From positions 1,178,001 to 1,242,000 of the forward strand of contig OZ241182.1 of the NCBI GenBank assembly GCA_965199595.1: a stretch of DNA of 64,000 bases. The letters run 5' to 3'. The notes below the pieces were generated by a model, which was not told the DNA's origin, searched no databases, and was given only the letters and a program-made list of their open reading frames with translations. This stretch comes from JBBROS01 sp965199595 (GTDB taxonomy: Bacteria; Pseudomonadota; Alphaproteobacteria; Acetobacterales; Acetobacteraceae). Made by a program: the position numbers and the translations under genes. Shown here one piece after another: positions 9,249 to 17,606 of this stretch. Numbering within the stretch: the first letter of the stretch is position 1; every line of letters starts with the position of its first letter.

Positions 9249-10679
9249 ATGCTGGCCCAGACCGCCCCCTGGCTCGTCCTCGCCCTGTTCTGCGCCGTGA
9301 CCTGGGCCGTGACGCCGCGCCGGGTCAGCGCGCCGCAGTTCTTCGACGGCCGCCGCGACGGGGCGGGCGGGGCCGCGCCCGATATGGCGCCCGGGGTGCT
9401 GATGGTGGCGATGAGTGCCGCCATCACCTGGGTGTTCGCCAAGTCGATCGCCAATGCCTCCGCCCTGGCCTTCGGCTACGGCCTGGCGGGCGGCATCGGC
9501 TACACCGTGTATTACCTCAGCTTCGTCGTGGCGGGCGTCGCGATCTGGGCGATCCGGCGCCGCTGGCACTACCGCTCCCTGTCGCACCTGCTGGCCGACC
9601 GCTACGGCCCGGTGTGCGCGCGGCTGTTCCTGCTGCTGGTCGCGTTCCGGCTGCTGAACGAGGTCTGGTCCAACACCAAGGTCATCTCGCTCTATTTCGG
9701 GTCCGAGGGCTCGGCGCCGTACTGGGGGGCGGCGGTGCTGGTCACGCTGTTCACCGTCGCCTATGCCTGGCGCGGCGGCATGCGGGCCAGCCTGACCACC
9801 GACCGCATCCACATCGTGCTCGCCTTCGCGCTGCTGGCCGTCGTGCTGGCGCTGCTGCTGCCGCCGCTCGCTGCCCACGGCCTGGCGCCCGTGCCGGAGG
9901 CGACGCGGGACGCCGGGATCACCTTCTGCCTGCTGGCCGGCGTGCAGGTGTTCTCCTATCCGTTCCACGACCCGGTGCTGACCGACCGCGGCTTCCTCAA
10001 TGCGCCCAACCAGGCGCTGCGGGCCTTCCTGCTCGCCGGGCTGCTGAGCGGGAGCTTCATCTTCCTGTACAGCCTGATCGGGCTGTATGGCCGCGCCTTC
10101 GGGCTGGACGGCGCCCCCAGCGTCAGCGTGCCGGCCTCCTTCGGCATCCCCATGCTGATGGTGTTCAACGCCATCATGCTGATGTCCGGCGGTTCCACCC
10201 TCGATTCCGCCTTCACCAGCGGCGCCAAGCTGGCGGGACGGGACTGGGGCAACGGGGCCGGCGAGGCCAGCGCGCGCAACGTCTGGGTCGGCCGGCTGAC
10301 GATCCTGGGGGTGGCGTTCGTCGGCAACCTGCCGCTGCTCACGATCTATCTCGGCGACCGCGTCGGCCCGGCGGTGATCGCCGCGACCACGCTCAGCGGC
10401 ACCATGGTGATGGGGCTGGCCCCCATCTTCCTGCTGTGCTGGGTGTGTGGCACCGGCGCGCTCAGCTTCCACCTGGCCTTCTGGCCCGGCATCGCGCTGG
10501 GCGTGGTGCGCGGGGTCGAGGTGTTCGCCAAGCTGCGCCTGCTGCCGGCGGCGCTCGACCTGGGCAGCGGTCCGTTCGCCGCGGATCTGGGCGTCAATGC
10601 CTGGGGGCTGCTGCTGTGCACCTCGGGTTTCCTGCTCGGGGCCGTGCTGGTGCCGGGCCGGCGGCTGGCGGAGGCCTAG
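9249..10679 (+). CDS. Sodium:solute symporter (SSS) family membrane protein
   Basis: A polytopic inner-membrane protein of 476 residues with about 12–13 hydrophobic segments. The arrangement, a GxAxG-rich early helix ('AITWVFAKSIANASALAFGYG'-type region), the 'YYLSFVVAGVAIWAIRRRWHYRSLSHLLADRYG' loop style, and the 'MSGGSTLDSAFTS' segment near residue 320 (the Na2-site Ser/Thr region of SSS proteins), fit the SSS/LeuT fold. It should import a small organic solute with Na+. The ATG at 9249 is divergent from the radical SAM gene and its stop overlaps the tail of the convergent hydroxylase gene by 4 bases. The substrate is not predictable; it may feed the surrounding cluster. Confidence 0.85.
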   Translation: MLAQTAPWLVLALFCAVTWAVTPRRVSAPQFFDGRRDGAGGAAPDMAPGVLMVAMSAAITWVFAKSIANASALAFGYGLAGGIGYTVYYLSFVVAGVAIWAIRRRWHYRSLSHLLADRYGPVCARLFLLLVAFRLLNEVWSNTKVISLYFGSEGSAPYWGAAVLVTLFTVAYAWRGGMRASLTTDRIHIVLAFALLAVVLALLLPPLAAHGLAPVPEATRDAGITFCLLAGVQVFSYPFHDPVLTDRGFLNAPNQALRAFLLAGLLSGSFIFLYSLIGLYGRAFGLDGAPSVSVPASFGIPMLMVFNAIMLMSGGSTLDSAFTSGAKLAGRDWGNGAGEASARNVWVGRLTILGVAFVGNLPLLTIYLGDRVGPAVIAATTLSGTMVMGLAPIFLLCWVCGTGALSFHLAFWPGIALGVVRGVEVFAKLRLLPAALDLGSGPFAADLGVNAWGLLLCTSGFLLGAVLVPGRRLAEA

Positions 10680-11509
10680 TGCTGCGGCCGCCAGGCATCC
10701 CGCTGCCGCCGGAACGGCAAGGCCAGGGAGGGCAGCAGGCGGAGCTCCGCCGGGTTCCGGTAGCCGGGCACGCCGATGCGGATCGCGCGCTGCGGCACGT
10801 CCAGCCGGAAGGTGCGGTGCAGGTGGTCCCACAGGCTGAGGCCGCTCGACCAGTTGGAGTCGGTCTGGTCCTGCACGGCGGAATGGTGGATGCCGTGCAT
10901 GCGCGGCGTGGTCAGCACGGAGGCCATCGCCCGCTCCAGCCGGGGCGGCAGGCGGAGGTTGGAATGGTGGAACACCACGGAGGCGAAGAAGAAGCCCTGC
11001 CAGATGGCCAGCGCCCGGCGCGAGGTGCCGAGCAGCAGCACCTGCGCCGCCCGCCACGGCACCGAGATCAGCATGTCGACGGCGTGGAAGCGCAGCGCCG
11101 TGGTGCTGTCCAGGTCCAGGTCGGCATGATGCACCAGGTGGAACCGCCACAAGATTGGCACCTTATGGGTCAGCACGTGCCAGACGTACATCGTGTAGTC
11201 CATGCCGAGCATGGCCAGCGCGTCCCGCAGGACGGTGGGCATCGGCAGCCGTTGCGCGAGGCCCCAGCGCCGCTTCTCCACCGCATGCGCCAGCCGCCCG
11301 ACGAGCGGCCCTTCCGCCGCCGCCACCACGGCCATGCTCAGCAGGCCGAGCGCGAGGTTGCGGGCCGTGCGCGCCGGCTCCCGCTGCGTCGGGCCACGCA
11401 GCGGGGCACGGCGCTCCAGCACCAAGACGGCAGCGAGCCCGGCCATCGCCAGGATGGGGCCGAGCGGCAGGGGAAGGCGGGTGCGTCGCATGGAACGAAG
11501 ATGAGGCAT
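10676..11509 (-). CDS. Sterol desaturase / fatty acid hydroxylase family membrane protein
   Basis: A 277-residue integral membrane di-iron enzyme. The eight-histidine pattern of the family is visible: 'HVLTHK', 'HLVHHADLD', 'FHHSN' and 'HGIHHS', between hydrophobic segments. Family members insert oxygen or double bonds into lipid chains or sterol/hopanoid/carotenoid rings using O2. The first ATG (11509) is 29 bases from the start of the divergent transferase; an ATG at 11491 is an alternative. Its stop overlaps the transporter tail. Substrate unknown. Confidence 0.85.
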   Translation of the reverse strand: MPHLRSMRRTRLPLPLGPILAMAGLAAVLVLERRAPLRGPTQREPARTARNLALGLLSMAVVAAAEGPLVGRLAHAVEKRRWGLAQRLPMPTVLRDALAMLGMDYTMYVWHVLTHKVPILWRFHLVHHADLDLDSTTALRFHAVDMLISVPWRAAQVLLLGTSRRALAIWQGFFFASVVFHHSNLRLPPRLERAMASVLTTPRMHGIHHSAVQDQTDSNWSSGLSLWDHLHRTFRLDVPQRAIRIGVPGYRNPAELRLLPSLALPFRRQRDAWRPQH

Positions 11510-11538
11510 TCCGCACGCCGTGCAAGCGGGCGCCGGGT

Positions 11539-12123
11539 ATGACCGTCCGTCCCCGCCTGGTGATGTTCACGCGCTTCCCGGAGCCGGGCCGGGCCAAGAC
11601 CCGGCTGATCCCCGCCCTGGGTGCGGCCGGGGCCGCCGCGCTTCACCGCCGGCTGACGGAGCGCACGCTGGCGACCCTGCGCGCGACGGCGTTCGACGTG
11701 GAGGTCTGGGTTACCGGCGCACCGCTTCCCGCCTTCGCGGAGTGGCTCGGCCCGACGACGCTCCGGACGCAGGGCGAGGGGGACCTCGGCGCCCGCATGG
11801 CCCGCGCGCTCGATCCCGCCCCGGCGATCATCGTCGGCTCCGACCTGCCGGACCTCGCCCCGGCCCACCTGGTTGCGGCGGCGGAGATGCTGGCGCGGGA
11901 CCAGGTGGCGGTCGGCCCGGCGGAGGATGGCGGCTACTGGCTGCTCGGCCTGCCCGCGCCCGCGCCCTTCCTGTTCGGCGCCATGGACTGGGGCACCGAC
12001 GTGGTGCTGGCCGAGACGCTGCGGCGGCTTGTCGCGCAGGGGCGGCCCCATGGCCTGCTGCCGACCCTGGCGGACCTGGACCGGCCGGAGGACCTCGACC
12101 GGTTCCCCGGGCTGCTGCCGTGA
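11539..12123 (+). CDS. rSAM-associated transferase 1 (DUF2064/TIGR04282-like nucleotidyl/glycosyltransferase)
   Basis: A 194-residue GT-A-like protein with the signature 'MFTRFPEPGRAKTRLIP' at the N-terminus, 'IIVGSDLPDLAP' (DxD-like) and 'VGPAEDGGYWLLGL'. These identify the DUF2064 family, which recurs next to radical SAM genes and next to a second GT2 transferase, exactly as here. The biochemical activity of this family is not firmly established in most contexts; it resembles CofC/MobA-type nucleotidyltransferases. ATG 11539 starts at the signature motif. The stop overlaps the next gene's GTG start (GTGA), indicating coupling. Confidence 0.88.
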   Translation: MTVRPRLVMFTRFPEPGRAKTRLIPALGAAGAAALHRRLTERTLATLRATAFDVEVWVTGAPLPAFAEWLGPTTLRTQGEGDLGARMARALDPAPAIIVGSDLPDLAPAHLVAAAEMLARDQVAVGPAEDGGYWLLGLPAPAPFLFGAMDWGTDVVLAETLRRLVAQGRPHGLLPTLADLDRPEDLDRFPGLLP

Positions 12124-12845
12124 GCGGCGTGGCCCTGGTGATCCCGATGCTGAACGAGGCAGCGGCGCTGCCGCGCATCCTGCGCTGCCTCGGCGCGCTG
12201 CATCCGAAGCCTGCCGAGATCATCGCCGTGGACGGCGGCAGCGCCGATGCCTCCGTCGCCCTCGCGGCCGCGGGCGGGTTGCGCGTCATCCATGCGCCGC
12301 GCGGGCGTGGAGCACAGATCAACGCCGGGGTGGCGGCGGCCCGCGCGCCGCTGGTCTGCGTGCTGCATGCCGACACCATCCTGCCGGACGACGCGATGAC
12401 GGTGATCGAGGCCACCATGGCGGACCACCGCCTGGCCCTCGCGGGTTTCCTGCCGCTGCTGTGCGGGCCGGAGCGCGTGCGCTGGGGCACCAGCCTGCAC
12501 AACTGGGCCAAGACCTATTACGGGCCGCTGCTGTTCCGCCCGCATCTGTTCGTGCGCGGGCTGCGCCTGCTGTTCGGCGACCATGCCATGTTCTTCCGCC
12601 GGGCCGACTTCCTGGCGGCGGGCGGCTGTGACACCGCGCTGCCGATCATGGAGGATATCGATCTGTGCATCCGGCTGAACCGCTTCGGCCGCACCCGCCT
12701 CGTCAACCGGGTGGTGATGACGTCCGACCGGCGCATCACGGCCTGGGGGCCGCTGCGGGCCAACCTGATCTACCTGCGGGTCAGCGTCAGCTGGGCGATC
12801 GGGCTGCGGCGTGGGCTCGATCGGCACTATCCCGATGTCCGCTGA
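12120..12845 (+). CDS. rSAM-associated transferase 2 (GT2, TIGR04283-like)
   Basis: A 241-residue family 2 glycosyltransferase: 'ALVIPMLNEAAALPRIL' start, 'IIAVDGGSADAS' nucleotide site, 'VCVLHADTILPDD' DxD-like metal site, 'MEDIDLCIRL' near the catalytic base. It pairs with the preceding DUF2064-type protein, the hallmark of the TIGR04282/TIGR04283 couple. The GTG start overlaps the previous stop. Its own end overlaps the following flavoprotein start by 11 bases, so three genes form one unit. Confidence 0.9.
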   Translation: MSGVALVIPMLNEAAALPRILRCLGALHPKPAEIIAVDGGSADASVALAAAGGLRVIHAPRGRGAQINAGVAAARAPLVCVLHADTILPDDAMTVIEATMADHRLALAGFLPLLCGPERVRWGTSLHNWAKTYYGPLLFRPHLFVRGLRLLFGDHAMFFRRADFLAAGGCDTALPIMEDIDLCIRLNRFGRTRLVNRVVMTSDRRITAWGPLRANLIYLRVSVSWAIGLRRGLDRHYPDVR

Positions 12846-14280
12846 TCCGCGCCCCGGGGGCCGGTCCGTGCGCTGGACGCATGACGTGGTCGTGATCGGC
12901 GCCGGGGCGGCGGGGCTTACGGCGGCCGGCGGGTGTGCGCAGCTCGGCCTGCGCGTGGCGCTGGTCGAGCGTGACCGCATGGGCGGCGAGTGCCTCAACA
13001 CTGGCTGCGTCCCGTCCAAGGCGCTGCTGGCGGCGGCGCGGCGGGCGCAGGGGATGCGCGGCGACCGGCTCGGGGTTGCGGGTTCCGGCCCCGTGGTGGA
13101 TTTCGCCGCCGTGCGCGCCCACGTGCAGGGCGCCATCGCCGCCATCGCCCCGCATGACTCCGCCGAGCGGTTCGAGGCCTGGGGCGTGGAGGTGATCCGC
13201 GGCGATGCGTCCTTCACCGGCCGCAACGCCGTCCGGGTGGGTGCCCGGCTGCTGACCGCCCCGCGCATCGTGCTGGCGACCGGTTCCGACCCGGCGGTGC
13301 CGGACCTGCCCGGCCTGCGGGATGTCCCGTTCCTCACCAACGAGACGCTGTTCGACCTCGATACGCTGCCGCGGCACCTGCTGGTGCTGGGCGGCGGCTC
13401 GATCGGGCTGGAGATGGGCCAGGCGTTCCGGCGCCTGGGGGCGGATGTCACGGTGGTGGACCACGGCGCCATCCTGCCCCGCAGCGATCCCGGGGCGGCC
13501 GCCCTCCTTCTCGCCGGGCTGCGTGCGGAGGGTGTCACGCTGCACGAACACTGCGCGGTCTCGGCCGTGTCCCGGCAGCCCGGCGGCATCCGGCTCGACC
13601 GTGACGGGCAGGCGCCGATCGAGGGCTCGCACCTGCTGGTGGCCGCGGGGCGGCGCGCGCGGCTGGATGGGCTGGGCCTGGAGACGGCGGGCGTCACCTG
13701 GACGGCGGACGGGATCACGGTGGACGGGAGGCGCCGCACCGCGAACCGGGCGGTGTACGCGATCGGGGATTGCCGGGCCGGGCCGCGCTTCACCCATGCG
13801 GCGGGGTATGAGGGGCGGCTGGTGGTGGCCGCACTCGGCTTCGGGCTGCCGAGCCCGGCCCGCTTCGACGCGCTGCCCGCCGTCACCTACACCGGACCCG
13901 AACTCGCGCAGCTGGGCCTTACGGAAGCCGAGGCGCGGGCCCGATACCGGAACGTCTCGGTCACGACCGAGTCGTGGTCCGAAAACGACCGCGCCGTCGC
14001 CGAAGGGGATACCGCAGGCTTCATCACGCTGGTGCAGGCCGGGCGCCGCCTGGTGGGCGTGACCATCCTGGGCACGGGCGCGGGCGAGCTGCTGCTGCCG
14101 TGGTCGCTGGTGATGCGCGGCGCGGCGAGCCGCTGGTCCCTGGGAGGGGCGATCGTGGCCTATCCCACCCGCTCCGAGCTGTCACAGGCCGCGGCCTTCC
14201 GCCCCTACGAGGCCCGGGTGTTCGGCACCGCGGCCCGGCGCTGGGCCCGCATGCTCGCCCGGGCGCGGCGATTTTGGTAG
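12835..14280 (+). CDS. FAD-dependent pyridine nucleotide-disulfide oxidoreductase (MerA/Lpd-like)
   Basis: A 481-residue class I disulfide oxidoreductase. The FAD Rossmann motif 'VVVIGAGAAGLTAAGG' (about 18–33) is followed by the redox disulfide 'GGECLNTGCVPSK' with C53 and C58; an NAD(P) motif 'LLVLGGGSIGLEMGQAF' sits near 190 and the second FAD motif 'VYAIGDC' near 310. The C-terminal interface reads 'AYPTRSELSQAAA', where lipoamide dehydrogenases have the catalytic His-x-x-x-x-Glu pair; the His is Tyr, so it is unlikely to be an ordinary lipoamide dehydrogenase. There is no N-terminal heavy-metal domain. The start overlaps the upstream transferase. Such flavoproteins often accompany the TIGR04282/04283 pair; the substrate is unknown. 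Confidence 0.88.
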   Translation: MSADPRPGGRSVRWTHDVVVIGAGAAGLTAAGGCAQLGLRVALVERDRMGGECLNTGCVPSKALLAAARRAQGMRGDRLGVAGSGPVVDFAAVRAHVQGAIAAIAPHDSAERFEAWGVEVIRGDASFTGRNAVRVGARLLTAPRIVLATGSDPAVPDLPGLRDVPFLTNETLFDLDTLPRHLLVLGGGSIGLEMGQAFRRLGADVTVVDHGAILPRSDPGAAALLLAGLRAEGVTLHEHCAVSAVSRQPGGIRLDRDGQAPIEGSHLLVAAGRRARLDGLGLETAGVTWTADGITVDGRRRTANRAVYAIGDCRAGPRFTHAAGYEGRLVVAALGFGLPSPARFDALPAVTYTGPELAQLGLTEAEARARYRNVSVTTESWSENDRAVAEGDTAGFITLVQAGRRLVGVTILGTGAGELLLPWSLVMRGAASRWSLGGAIVAYPTRSELSQAAAFRPYEARVFGTAARRWARMLARARRFW

Positions 14281-14312
14281 GCGCGCGGACAATGTTGCCG
14301 GTCGGACGACGT

Positions 14313-15416
14313 TTACGTGGCGGTTCCTGAGGCGGCGTCCTCCTGCTGCGCCATGTATGACCGCACGAAGTCACGAAGCTCCTCGAGCTTCAGCCGATAT
14401 GGCACACCGCCGAGCGCGGCCTGGGTGCCGCGACGGTCGAACCGGCGGCTGTAGGCGAAGTATGGCGCGTAGTAGCGCAGGCGGCGCATGACCAGCTGGG
14501 CGGTGGGCGACAGCGGGGTTGCCGGGCCATTGACCTCGATCGCCACGCCGCTCATCGGCGTGAGCTGGCGCAGCACGTCCGCGAGCTGGAGCGGATCGGC
14601 CGGGGTGATGTGGAACGTCTGGCCGGTCGTGGCCCGGCCCGCCGCGATCAGGGCCACGATCTCGTCGGCCACGGCGTCGACGGGGATCAGGTCCAGCGTC
14701 GTGCCGAACGCGACCGGCAGCAGGACGGGCCCATCGCCGGCCAGCCGCCTGTGGCGGCCGAGCTGCAGCAGCGTGTCCACGACATGGTAGAAGCCGGAGT
14801 GCGACGACATGCGGTGCGTCACCGAATGCGCGATGACGATGCTCGGCCGCAGCACCCGCCAGGCGATGCCGGCCGTGGCGCAGCCGTTGCGCACCAGCCC
14901 CTCCGCCACCCACTTGCTCTCCTCGTAGGGGTTGTTGAAGTGCAGCGGCCGGGCATGCTCGGTTTCCAGGATGTCGCCCTGCCGATCCCCGGCCACATAG
15001 GCGGTGCTGATGTAGTTGAAGGCGGCGAGGCCCGGCAGCCCCGGCAAGGCCTGCAACAGGGCCATCGTCCCATCGACGTTGCTCTGCCACACGGCGGCGC
15101 GGTCGCTCTCACGGAACGACAGATTGGCGGCACAGTGGACCAGTTCCGCCGGGCCACGCATCCAGGCCTGCGCCTTGCCGATCCACCCAGCCTGTCCGAG
15201 ATCTCCCGGGAGCGCGTCAGCCCGCGCCAGCAGGCGTTCCAGATCCGCATCGCCGAAAGCCGCCTGGCGCAAGGCTGTGTGCAGACGGATCTGCGCACCC
15301 TGGGCATCCGGCGCGCGGACCAGGCAGCAGACCCGGGCGGATGGACTTCGGCGCAGCCAGCCGAGCGCCAGGTGCGAGCCGACGAAGCCCGTAGCGCCGG
15401 TGAGAACGAGATCCAT
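14313..15416 (-). CDS. Extended SDR, thioester/fatty-acyl reductase-like
   Basis: A 367-residue NAD(P)-binding protein. 'LTGATGFVG' (5–13) is the dinucleotide motif, 'LVHCAANLSF' and 'NVDGTMALLQ' are typical of thioester-reductase (male-sterility) domains, 'YISTAYVAG' and 'YEESKWVAEGL' hold the catalytic Ser/Thr, Tyr and Lys. Relatives reduce carrier- or CoA-bound acyl groups to aldehydes or alcohols. It is a stand-alone reductase without adenylation or carrier domains. It converges with the flavoprotein gene and heads a leftward run that ends the accessory cluster. Confidence 0.82.
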   Translation of the reverse strand: MDLVLTGATGFVGSHLALGWLRRSPSARVCCLVRAPDAQGAQIRLHTALRQAAFGDADLERLLARADALPGDLGQAGWIGKAQAWMRGPAELVHCAANLSFRESDRAAVWQSNVDGTMALLQALPGLPGLAAFNYISTAYVAGDRQGDILETEHARPLHFNNPYEESKWVAEGLVRNGCATAGIAWRVLRPSIVIAHSVTHRMSSHSGFYHVVDTLLQLGRHRRLAGDGPVLLPVAFGTTLDLIPVDAVADEIVALIAAGRATTGQTFHITPADPLQLADVLRQLTPMSGVAIEVNGPATPLSPTAQLVMRRLRYYAPYFAYSRRFDRRGTQAALGGVPYRLKLEELRDFVRSYMAQQEDAASGTAT

Positions 15417-15472
15417 GCGAGCAGCCTAGGGAGATGTGTGAGGTTCATGGTGCAGCGGGCAGCTGGATTGCC

Positions 15473-15814
15473 TTACCGGTCCTGGTCGCCAGCGGTTCCC
15501 AGGCGTGCACGGCGCCGGACGGTCCGGATGGATGAGAACGCACCATAGCCGAACAACAGGGCGAGCACGACCCAGACCCAGACCGGGATGTTGTGCCCGG
15601 CGATGGCCAGATACAGATACGCCGATACGAAGCAGGAACCGGCGCACAGCACCGGGAGCACGATCGGTCGCCCTGCCCGCAGGCGCCGTACCAGCCAGCC
15701 AACCGAGAGCAGGAAGAATGGAATCGCGCCGATGTAGATCGCGCCGAACACGATGGGGTTGACGCCATACTGTGCGCCAAGCCCGAAGAACCAGTGACGG
15801 ACCGAGATCAGCAT
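15473..15814 (-). CDS. Small integral membrane protein, unknown function
   Basis: A 113-residue protein with three or four hydrophobic helices ('PIVFGAIYIGAIPFFLLSVG', 'IVLPVLCAGSCFVSAYLYLA', 'PVWVWVVLALLFGYGAF') and a basic C-terminus. The ATG at 15814 is preferred to the longer frame from 15859: it is preceded by GAGGG at good spacing and starts with the first helix. No family is recognised with certainty. It lies just upstream of the acyl-reductase-like SDR on the same strand, 56 bases away, so it may be co-expressed. Confidence 0.7.
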   Translation of the reverse strand: MLISVRHWFFGLGAQYGVNPIVFGAIYIGAIPFFLLSVGWLVRRLRAGRPIVLPVLCAGSCFVSAYLYLAIAGHNIPVWVWVVLALLFGYGAFSSIRTVRRRARLGTAGDQDR

Positions 15815-15886
15815 GATGCGACCCTCAGCCCCGCGGCACGGTGCCGCGGACGGGATCATGCTTCGCCTTCACGAACATGGCATCGG

Positions 15887-16555
15887 TCACTTGCCCCGGA
15901 GCGGCAGGCGCTCTGCGACGAGGAACGGCGCGGCGGGCGCGGACTGTGTGAACACCGTGAGGGCCTCGACCCGGCGCGGCTGCGCCAGGGCGGCCTGGAA
16001 GTGCGCCGCCGCGGCGGGGCGGATGCGGTCGTGCTCCTCGGGGGTGAGGCGCCGGGTCAGGGTCATGTGGAAGAACCAGGTCTCGAAAACGTGCGGATAG
16101 CCCCAGCGTGCGAGCATCGCTTCCTCGGCGGGTGAGAGACCGTGTTTGCGGCGCCGGGCCAGTTCCGCTTCGGCGGCGGGCGCGCGGTGGGTGTCGAGCC
16201 CAGCGACACAGGCATCGGCCAGGGCGTGCAGCTTCGGGCAGGGCGAGGTCTCACGCAAGGCGAGGAAGCCGTGCAGGTCCTGTACCGCGAGGGCCGGCAG
16301 ATCGAATGGCGCGATGGTGCCCGCCAGGGACTCGGCATCGTGCAGGAAGCTGTGGTAGGCGGTCGCCAGCCGCATTGGTGGTTTCAGCGTGGCGTGGAAC
16401 CCATACAGGCGGGGGCTTGCCGTGATTTCGTGCAGGCCGTCGATTATCGGCGCTGGGGAAGATGCCGCTGTTTCCGCATCGCGGCCAAGCCAGGCGCTTG
16501 CCGCCGTCCACAGCGGATCCGCGGGCGCAGGTGCGTAGTAGAGGGCGACTCGCAT
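15887..16555 (-). CDS. DUF1045 family 2H phosphoesterase-like phosphonate metabolism protein
   Basis: A 222-residue member of the 'putative phosphonate metabolism protein' family (TIGR03223/DUF1045). Two H-x-T-L motifs are visible: 'HATL' at H54 and 'HMTL' at H163, the paired histidines of the 2H phosphoesterase fold. In many alphaproteobacteria this gene belongs to the C–P lyase operon near phnM and is suspected to act on phosphoribosyl intermediates. Here it lies on the same strand as phnG–M but is separated from phnM by a gene on the other strand, so it needs its own promoter. Confidence 0.88.
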   Translation of the reverse strand: MRVALYYAPAPADPLWTAASAWLGRDAETAASSPAPIIDGLHEITASPRLYGFHATLKPPMRLATAYHSFLHDAESLAGTIAPFDLPALAVQDLHGFLALRETSPCPKLHALADACVAGLDTHRAPAAEAELARRRKHGLSPAEEAMLARWGYPHVFETWFFHMTLTRRLTPEEHDRIRPAAAAHFQAALAQPRRVEALTVFTQSAPAAPFLVAERLPLRGK

Positions 16556-16658
16556 GGAATTCCTGTGGGTTGATCGGTTTTCTTACGATGGGAAACGAGC
16601 GGTTCTGTATGGTTCTGGCGTATGGCGCCGGCGGAGATTAAAATCTTCTAACATTTCC

Positions 16659-16687
16659 TTGCGAAACCCGTTCGACTGTCATATACG
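16659..16687 (+). promoter_or_regulatory. Candidate sigma70-type promoter for the PEP-CTERM gene
   Basis: In a stretch clearly richer in A/T than its surroundings, TTGCGA (16659–16664) and TATACG (16682–16687) are separated by 17 bases, the ideal spacing. It would start transcription about 35 bases before the gene's AGGAGG ribosome site. Judged by sequence only. Confidence 0.4.
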
Positions 16688-16726
16688 CTTTCATTAACGG
16701 AAGAATGACAGTTTCAGGAGGCTTGG

Positions 16727-17548
16727 GTGGCAGTGGTCAAGGGCTATATGGGGTATGTGCTGGGTGCGGGCCTGGTGCTGGCGAATGCGGCGCCGGCTTC
16801 TGCCGCGGTGGATTACATCACCAACGGCAATTTCACCTCCACGACAGCGACGACCTCGACGCAGATGACGTCCAGCAACGTGACGGGCTGGTCGAGCAAC
16901 GGCTACAACTTCATCTTCCTCGGGACCGGGGCCACGCCGGTGTACAGCCCGACCAACGCCTCGGCCAGCGTTTCCGGCTCGCAGGCTGACACGGTCGGCG
17001 CGTCCGGCGTCTATGGCAACGTGAAGCTGTGGGGGCCTGGCGACGGTTCGAACAACGGCCTCGTCAACAGCCCGGCCGGTTCCAACTTCATCGCCGCGGA
17101 CAACAACTTCAGTCAGGGCGCCATCTCGCAGACCGTGGGCAATGCCACCACGGGCTACCTGACGGCCGGTGCCGCCTACTTCCTGTCGTTCTACTGGGCC
17201 GGTGCGCAGCAGCAGGGCTTCACCGGCACGACGCAGGAGCAGTGGACGGTCCAGTTCGGCAGCCAGACGCAGGCGACCTCCACGATCCAGCTGGCGTCGC
17301 AGGGGTTCTCCGGCTGGACGAAGGTGACGATGTATTTCGTTGCCAGCGCCGCCACGCAGACCTTGTCGTTCCTGGCCACCGGCTCGCCGGGCGGCAACCC
17401 GCCCTTCTCGCTGCTGGATGGCGTCTCCCTCGTTGCGGCGCCGGAGCCCACCACCTGGGCCATCCTGGTCGTTGGCCTGCTCGGGCTGGGTGGCGTGAGC
17501 ATGATGCGCCGCCGGGGCAAGAGCCTTGGCGGTTCCGCCCAGGCCTGA
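16727..17548 (+). CDS. PEP-CTERM (PEPxxWA variant) sorted extracellular protein
   Basis: A 273-residue secreted protein: signal peptide (about 1–27, ending ASA-A), a Ser/Thr/Gly/Asn-rich beta-sandwich-like body, and a C-terminal sorting signal with PEPTTWA at 239–245, a hydrophobic helix 'AILVVGLLGLGGVSMM' and the 'RRR' tail. Such tails are recognised by exosortase, which processes proteins destined for the outer surface or biofilm matrix. The body resembles DUF642-like carbohydrate-binding proteins ('YITNGNFTS'). The start is GTG with a perfect AGGAGG (16716–16721). No exosortase is in the window. It interrupts the expected adjacency of phnM and DUF1045. Confidence 0.85.
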   Translation: MAVVKGYMGYVLGAGLVLANAAPASAAVDYITNGNFTSTTATTSTQMTSSNVTGWSSNGYNFIFLGTGATPVYSPTNASASVSGSQADTVGASGVYGNVKLWGPGDGSNNGLVNSPAGSNFIAADNNFSQGAISQTVGNATTGYLTAGAAYFLSFYWAGAQQQGFTGTTQEQWTVQFGSQTQATSTIQLASQGFSGWTKVTMYFVASAATQTLSFLATGSPGGNPPFSLLDGVSLVAAPEPTTWAILVVGLLGLGGVSMMRRRGKSLGGSAQA

Positions 17549-17572
17549 TCGCGGAAGCCGACCATGTTGAGC

Positions 17573-17606
17573 AAGGCTGCCCGGGCGCAATCCCGGGCAG
17601 CCTTTT
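17573..17606 (+). terminator. Intrinsic terminator between the PEP-CTERM gene and phnM
   Basis: A perfect 13-bp stem (17573–17585 with 17592–17604) closes a 6-base loop and runs into TTTT on the plus strand. It ends one base before the phnM stop codon, so the hairpin can terminate both convergent transcripts, although the T-run favours the plus strand. Confidence 0.85.

Noticed and set aside
11934..13886. A 650-codon minus-strand open frame across the transferase and flavoprotein genes
   Set aside because: It is rich in Arg, Pro, Ser and Ala with no motif, and overlaps three plus-strand genes with clear catalytic motifs. It arises from the high GC content.
7367..14280. Assignment of the cluster to arsenosugar or selenosugar synthesis
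   Set aside because: The paired transferases carry such names in some databases, but the radical SAM domain here lacks a recognisable ArsS C-terminal domain, and no ArsM, SenA or selenophosphate synthetase gene is present.
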